From NCBI GenBank assembly GCA_963082975.1, contig OY720346.1, forward strand, positions 38,033,787-38,097,786: DNA of 64,000 nucleotides. The letters are read 5' to 3'. Source of the DNA: Labia minor (lineage: Eukaryota > Arthropoda > Insecta > Dermaptera > Spongiphoridae). The notes under the pieces are model-generated. The model was not told the origin of the DNA. It saw only the letters and a list, made by a program, of their open reading frames with translations, and did not search any database. The translations under genes and the position numbers were made by a program. This document shows, one piece after another, positions 57,567 through 64,000 of this stretch. Positions within the stretch are counted from its first letter, which is position 1; the number at the start of each line of letters is the position of its first letter.

Positions 57567-60500
57567 AAAGTTTTTTCTTTAAATTTAATTTCAAGTTTTT
57601 AGTTTATTTGATATTTTTTTTTAATATTTTATTGTTGCTTGACAGATGTAAAACATTGCACTATTGACTACTATTTTAATCTGTTATTCTCGAACCTATA
57701 TTAGATTCTTCGTGAAGTTTCTAGGACTTTTCTAAATAACATTGATTATGCAAGTGGCTTATTAAGCCATCGACAAACTGGCGTATTAAGCGATCGGTAT
57801 ACTGCCGTGTACTATGCGTAACTGAGTTGTTTTCAGAATCACTGACCAACACAAGCACATTGTATAGAACATGTATAGAAAATATAAAATATAAAAAAAT
57901 TGTAAATATATATATAACATTGTATATTAACATAAATCATTTCAATTCACATATTTTAAAATCCGTATTTTTGAAAAATTCAAAATATTTCTTTTTGATT
58001 ATTGCAGTGTCATCGACTTTCAATATACGTTTCAAATTTAAGTGAAATTGCTAAACTAAAAGTAGGTTAAAATCCAAAGGTTTAATCTCATTTCAGCCAT
58101 ATTTGACATTTTTTAATTTTTCTGATATATATGTGTATATTTAGTATATAAACATATCTAAAATAGACATGTTCTTTAATAATTGAAGTTTTCATCCCTT
58201 TAATAGTTCAGATGTATACATATTTTATTCCTTAAAAATATTTAAATTTTATAAATAATGGTCAAAATAGGTCAAAATTTATATAGATTGTTCTTTGAAT
58301 AGAAAATACCGTATTATTTCAAAATTCAACAGAGTAGTTATATTTTCTTTGGAGCGAATATGTATTAAAAGTAAATATTGTTTCTTAATCATCAGCCGGG
58401 ATTATTTTCTCTGGAAATGATTTCGAAATGTCGATATGTATGTATAAATATCAGAGAATTGAAAAGATTTATACTACCTCCTAAATGGTTATACTATTTT
58501 ATTAAACAATAAAATTTCAATTCTATTTAAATTCTAATCATATTTTTTTTAATTTATATACTAAAATTATAATTCAACTTTTGTAATCCTGATTAAATTT
58601 TTATAATATTCTCCTAATTTTTATGATTTATTTATTCCCTAATTATTAATATTTTTGTATTATTTTAATTATTCATTTTATTTTCACCGAATAATAATAC
58701 AGAAATGAACCCAAATACAAATAATATATATATATATAAATATATAATATGAATTGAACTGTTAAATTAAAATGATATTGGTTTTAATTGGTATGGATTT
58801 ATTTATCATAGGATTATTGATTTATTCATTTTTGATTTGATAAATTAATGAAAAAAAACACGGTATATATTAAAATGATATAAATAATAATAATAATGAA
58901 GAAAAAAAAATTAAATAAAATAATTAATTTGCATTGATACGATATAATATATATTTGTAAATTGATAGCGATATATAATGATGACAGATGATTTTTATTT
59001 TTATTAATAATTTATAATTAGAAGGTTATTAATTATAATTTCACACACAAACAGAGATTATATTTCATTATAAACTGATCAGTTAAATTTCTATAATTTT
59101 ACTTTTTTTTTTAATTAATAAATTTTAAATTTTTACTCTTTATTTATTTATTTTAATCATTTTTAAAATAATAATATTCCCTAATTATACACAACAGATT
59201 ATGGTATTAATTTCTGTGTTATTTTTTATCTAAATAGAAAATTATTTTTTTAATTGCAATCTCCTATTATATTATTAGTACCTGGAACACCGAGCTATCG
59301 CTCACCCTTTAAAAAATATTGATAAACAATTCTTTAGTTATTTATTACAATTATTAAATGTTCTATCATTGCATCAATCTGATTGAAATGAATGAAATTC
59401 AGTCCTCAATAATAATAAATAATAGTAATAAAATTTAAATAATGTTTTAGTGAAAAAATATTAAAAATTATAAAACTATGTAAAAATTAATTAATAAAAG
59501 ATCAATGAATAAATAAATATAAATTAGTAAGTTAATAAAAAATAAACACGATAATAGATCAAAAACATAAAATTAACTAATAAAAATTTATAAGAATTAA
59601 CAAAAGATTACTAATTGTAAAATTGTATATTACTTTTCTATTCTGAGATCAATAAATAGATACATAAATTCAATGTTTTTAATTTACACCTTTATATATT
59701 TTATGTTATATGTTTGAAGTTTAAAAACATATCACTAGCTAAGTGGTTTAGTGCTACTCATATCATCCATTTTCGATTTTTTTGAATTATGCTTGAACTT
59801 ACATATATATATACATATTTAGAGGAAAGTGTATTAATATCGATACTGATTTTTGAACAATGGTAAAGGGCACTCAATTATTTATTTCAATTTAGATTTT
59901 GTACTTTTGTGTTTATAAATACTCTCGATATAAATAAATACACAATTCATATATCGATTAATTTTTATTAAAATGATTTAAAAAATTATTTTACGAAAAT
60001 TTTTATGTTTATCTGTTCAGACAACAGGTTGCCTAATAGGAGATATTAAATGTTCCCAAAATAATACAGTATTCTTATAATACACTATAATAAAGTTCAA
60101 CTTCCAAAAATTCTTCTGATAAACATTTATTTGGAAATGTACTAATTTTATTCAATCAAAATTGTTTAATTCATGACAATTATTAACTCAAAATAAAATG
60201 TTTAAAACAATGCAGCTATTTTTGTTAATGTATTAAACATTTCTGAAAAAACATGAAAATAGGATATATTTCTCTATTGAGTACATTAATTATGTTTCAG
60301 AACAAAAATTGCATAGATATACCTACATATTTTTTTATTTTCCCACAGTCTTCGTGGGACCAGAGATAGCATTGAGAACGTGATTTGACACCTCATAAAA
60401 TATCTTTGATTATTTTTCATAAAAATTTTAATAATTTGAATTCAGTAAAACTTGAAAAATGTGTAATAGTGTAATATATACAACGAAAAATTTTCAATAA

Positions 60501-61292
60501 ATATGTACAATTGTGAAAAAAGTTACCTGAATGTTTGTAGATTGTTGGGCAAAGTAAATACAAAACCTTTGTTTACCACTTGTCAACAATTAAAGCTTAT
60601 CGTTCGCCATAGGGATTTCGAACAAAGATGATTTGTTGTTTCTTTGCAAGAGTTTATCCCTAGGAATAAGTTAATAGGGAATCCGCATAAAAGTCAAGTT
60701 ACATGGAGGCTGCGAAGGGCTTCCCTATATTAGGATTATATCTTAAAACAGATAACCTTCCTATATTTATTTCCTTTTTTCCATTAATTTTTTAAAATGG
60801 AAATTTTGGAAGATTTGTGATAGATTTTGAATATTGGATAACATAATTGATTGTTGCGATAGAATTCAATTTAACAGCTTCGATTAATGTTTCGACCGTA
60901 TTGTTTGAGGAAGCCCTTATAAAGGGCAGGATACACAGTGTATAATAATAGTAATTTAACCATATTTGTTTGGTTTTAGTTTATTTGCAAAATGTGTTAT
61001 AAATCAAATCCGAGGCTACCTTAATCATAATAAGATTTTTTAATTCAAAATTCATTCCAATCCGATCATTAAGTCAAAAAGTTTTAACATCTCTGTTCAC
61101 AGGATTTTATTAAATATTATATTATTCACCAAAAACATAAAAATTTAAATCTCCGAAAAAAGTTGTTTTTTTTTGTTTAAGCTCAATTGAGCTTTAAAAA
61201 AGAAAATAATTGATCCGGACATAGAAATGGAAAAAAATAAAATCAATTAAAAATAAAAAATCAAAGTTATGTAGATATACATATATAACATA
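57567..61292. other. Long AT-rich stretch, almost featureless
   Basis: Very low-complexity A/T DNA. Slightly mixed patches at 57720-57850 and 60330-60730 have no coding or repeat support. The only repeat found is the family E scrap at 59276. Confidence 0.5.
59276..59310 (-). repeat. Family E 3' end scrap
   Basis: On the minus strand GAGCGATAGCTC (hairpin) then GGTGTTCCAGGTACTA, matching the ends of 55422 and 19829. Confidence 0.5.
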
Positions 61293-61337
61293 CGAGGACA
61301 GGCCAATAAGTCCCTTTTTGAATTTCCCTTAAATGAA
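61293..61337 (+). mobile_element. M-family mariner left-end stub
   Basis: TA, then CGAGGACAGGCCAATAAGTC and TGAATTTCCCTTAAATGA, the first ~45 bp of the M family. It is cut off just before the palindrome at 61342. Confidence 0.8.
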
Positions 61338-61341
61338 AAAA

Positions 61342-62279
61342 GGGATTAATTAATACATTTTTAAATATACATTTATTTGAAAGAATCAAATTTTTGACAA
61401 AAATAATTTTAAAAATCTACTAATATTATTAATATGCTCGAGAACAGGTCAATAAGTCTGTGACTTTATTTAATTTCCAGTTTTTTTAGTTTTTAGTTTA
61501 GAAAGTATGTTTATTAGCCAAAAATATACAATTATATGTTTTGTTCCCACACATGACTTTTTCTTACAGCTAATTGGTGACTCCAAGGTCGTAATTATCT
61601 ATACAATGTTTCTTTTTTAATATTACGCTAATAACTATTTTTAATATTACAATTTCAAAGTGTAAATTAATTATTTTTTTTCTTTGTCTAGGAAAAGGCT
61701 ATATAAAATAAAAACCTAGACTGTCTCTTAAATGAAATGGCAACACTGCTCCTGTCAGTAGGCAACTATCAGCTGACTCCTATCGATATTTAAACCAGCT
61801 GGGTCTTTTAATTTTTGTTTGACATCCATTAATAGCAGACTACCTCGTGATTGGAGAAAAAAAATGGAAAAAGTGAATTTCCATGAAAATCCATGAATTG
61901 GGATACGAATTGCCCCCTCATTCGCCCTATTCTCCATAGCCCTGAGTAACTATTTCTTGTTTCCAAACCTGAAGAAATGGCTCGGCGGAAAGAGATTTGA
62001 CTCCAACGATGATATTTCACAAACAAATCTGTTTTGATTTCTTCGACAAACCTTATTTTTTAGAAAGGTTAAAAATGGACGAAGTGAATAAAGCTCAAAG
62101 GTGACTACTTTGAAAAATAAAATAATTTTTTATCAAAAACCTGTTTCATTCAAAAAGTCACTAACTTATTGACCTGTCTCGAACATATTAATAATAATAG
62201 TAGATTTTTAAAATTATTTTTTGTCAAAAATTTGATTCTTTCAAATAAATGTATATTTAAAAATGTATTAATTAATCCC
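61342..62279. repeat. 98-bp inverted arms around a mariner
   Basis: Arms 61342-61438 and 62182-62279 are inverted copies starting GGGATTAATTAATACATTTT; by eye they differ at two bases and one single-base gap. The M-family mariner sits exactly between them. Either the mariner landed in the centre of a palindromic element, or the palindrome was made around it. Confidence 0.88.
61439..62181 (+). mobile_element. Mariner-derived MITE, M family, with insertion
   Basis: Ends CGAGAACAGGTCAATAAGTC and the inverted partner GACTT..GACCTGTCTCG. It has the same internal deletion as the other M copies: ATGGAAAAAGTGAATTTCCA followed by HELGYELPPHSPYSP. About 240 bp (61483-61722) of unrelated AT-rich sequence interrupts the 5' UTR. 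A 60-codon minus-strand frame is a shadow. Confidence 0.85.
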
Positions 62280-63452
62280 TCTTTAGATATTTTTTTTCTC
62301 CTCTTTAACATAAATATAAATATTCAATGCCGAGAGTAGCTGAGCTAATTTATTTATATCTTATAAATTTCTCCATCCCCTCCCCTTCGTAGCATCAATT
62401 TTCAAGCTTAATCTTTATTTATTTTTCCATAATAGCTTCTAATTAATATTTAAATTTAATCAAGTCACGTAAACAAGAAATTTAAATAACATAAATAAAT
62501 AAATAAATTACTACCTTTACAATTTTTTTTTTTTATTTTTATTTTTTTTTTCTCTCCCTCTTTTACTTGCTCTTGCTGTTGTTTTTGTTGGGTATGTTCA
62601 TTGAAAATTTACTTGATGAAATAGTCTATTAATTGCCCATTGCCGTGTGCATTCCTGTGAGGGGATGAAATGAGGAATAAGGGTAGCGCTTTTCGTTTCA
62701 CATGGTGGTCAGGGGAAAGCGGGGGTTATTTGTTGGGGATGGGGGAACAAATGAACACCGAGCATGCTATCATCCTCTCCTCTAGGAGGATATCGCCATC
62801 TTGATCTTTCCCAATTCTACTATTACCCTCCTCCCTCCAACCCCCCCCCCCCCCTCCTTAGAAAAATTATGATCAGATTAGGTTTCGATTTTCTTCAGTT
62901 ATTTCAAGTATTTAATTTAATTTTTATTTTCAAATATTTTAATTCAATTGCTTGTCTTTAAATGGTAAAAGCTTTTCCAATTATATCAAAAGCAAAAGGG
63001 GATGAGTTGTAATTCTAAATGGAGAAGAAATCACCTAAACTTTTAAAGAATAAAATCGGTGACTTTAAAAAAAGAAAATAAATATAAATAAAATAATTGA
63101 ATTAAATATAACAAAAAATTTTAATTTCAAGAATAGTGTTCAAATTAACATAAAATGAAAGAATTAGAGAAACAAAAAACATTTGAAAGTGTTGTGTTAT
63201 TATTAATGTTTTTTTTTAATTTTTCTCAAAAAAAATTCCTTCAAGCAATCAATAGAATAATTTAATTAAATTTTCTTTTAGTGAATATTTATACAAATAA
63301 ATATATTTTAAAAATTTTTAATATAAATCTTCATTTTTTTTTCATTAGATAAATGAAATGAATCTATAATAATAATAACAACCAGTGAAATTAATTTTCT
63401 TTCATATTAAAGTTTCTGGTATAATTAGAAATTATTATTTATTTAATATATA
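62280..63452. other. AT-rich DNA with island 62560-62880
   Basis: The island has GT/GA-rich and C-rich runs (C-run at 62839-62856) and no open frame with support. The remainder is A/T-rich. Confidence 0.45.
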
Positions 63453-64000
63453 CGAGGTTTGTTAAAAAGAAAAGGTGAAAAGTATTTATTTATTCATCAA
63501 TATTCATTTTGTCCCCTACAAAGTAATTCTCCTCAGATATAATGCACTTATGCCAGCGCTTCTACCAATCGTCGAAGCACTTCTGAAATGCGTTTTTCGG
63601 TATGCCCATCAGCTCGGTCTTTGATTGCGACTTTATCTCATCAAGTGTGGCAAAACGCTTTCCTTTAATTGATTTCTTCAGTTTTATGAATAGGAAAAAA
63701 TCTCAGAGAGCCAATTCTGGTGAATACGGTAGTTGGTGCAGGATTACGGTGTTGTTTTTGGCCAAAAAATCACGAACAAGCAACGATGTGTGCATTATAG
63801 TAATGCAGAATCCATGATTTGTTTTTTCAATATTCTGATTATTTGTGCCGTATTGCTTCACGCAAACGTTGCATAATTTCCTTAAACACTACGACCTGTT
63901 GGTAAGAACTCATGATGCACTATGTAATCGAAGAAAACAGTGATCAAAACCTTCACTTGGTCGGTCTTGGCTCATATAAAGTAGACACGCCGAATGCCAC
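63453..64000 (-). mobile_element. F-family mariner, runs off the window
   Basis: Left end CGAGGTTTGTTAAAAAGAAA after TA. On the minus strand it carries the C-terminal half of the transposase: LAKNNTV, an altered PDLALxxFFLF block, KGKRFAT-type and DEIKS codons. Near the window end come codons for the central catalytic Asp region. Stops and frameshifts show it is inactive. The 5' part lies beyond 64000. Confidence 0.87.

Noticed and set aside
57721..58045. 70- and 72-codon frames
   Set aside because: AT-rich chance frames on opposite strands; no domain, no repeat copy.
59738..59800. tRNA or SINE-like A box (TAGCTAAGTGG)
   Set aside because: No B box at the expected distance and no cloverleaf could be drawn.

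Overview
The window reads as a gene-poor, strongly AT-rich stretch of a eukaryotic, probably arthropod, genome. It lies either between genes or inside one very long intron. No intact host protein-coding gene could be supported: nearly all longer open frames fall in transposon remnants, low-complexity DNA or a 200-base assembly gap (34504-34703). The arthropod assignment is an inference from the repertoire: degraded mariner transposons with TACGAGG-type ends, a non-LTR retrotransposon with the RWAGHVARM/GRPRTRW tail, a Bel/Pao gag with a DUF1759-like region, Helitrons ending in CTAG, and repeats carrying the TATACCAAATTTCAT-type module. No species is claimed.

Layout. 1-13 kb: three 5'-truncated copies of one LINE family (834, 2651, 13077), copies of two recurrent ~600-bp repeat families that I call A and B, a mariner-derived MITE (7307), a GC-richer LTR- or promoter-like island (9505-9850) and a mariner fold-back element (10963-11590) with a perfect internal 112-bp duplication. 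13-34 kb: family C (15805), family A (17205 and 33621), family E (19829), family B (22893), mariner derivatives (21395, 25308, 29536, 31374), a hAT MITE with a perfect 8-bp target duplication (27149-27381) and a tRNA-derived SINE with a perfect 13-bp target duplication (31877-32128). 34-47 kb: LINE copy with gap, one Helitron (35732-36665), a MITE (37450), a hairpin element D (39835) and a nested block (41588-46372). In that block Helitron ends bracket a defective Bel/Pao element with a recognisable gag and a LINE reverse-transcriptase fragment. 46-64 kb: family A (46549, 51941), family C with a hairpin element inserted (49403-50634), B (53282), a LINE copy (54661), E (55422), a palindromic MITE (57313), a mariner inserted at the centre of a 98-bp-arm palindrome (61342-62279) and a mariner running off the end (63453).

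Between the repeats lie featureless AT-rich DNA and a series of 200-600-bp islands of higher complexity and GC (for example 8520-8960, 11740-11990, 22190-22640, 26300-26760, 30820-31160, 38200-38560, 48290-48500, 54090-54420). They have no coding signature and are not repeated here. They are the best candidates for host function (enhancers, promoters or non-coding exons), but this is inference.

The genes do not work together as a pathway. What the window records is successive transposition: self-deleted mariners amplified as MITEs, nested insertions, and tandem duplications inside elements. The most unusual objects are the palindrome-centred mariner, the fold-back element made from a transposase 3' end, the gag with an in-frame 16-residue repeat, and the shared module in families A and B.
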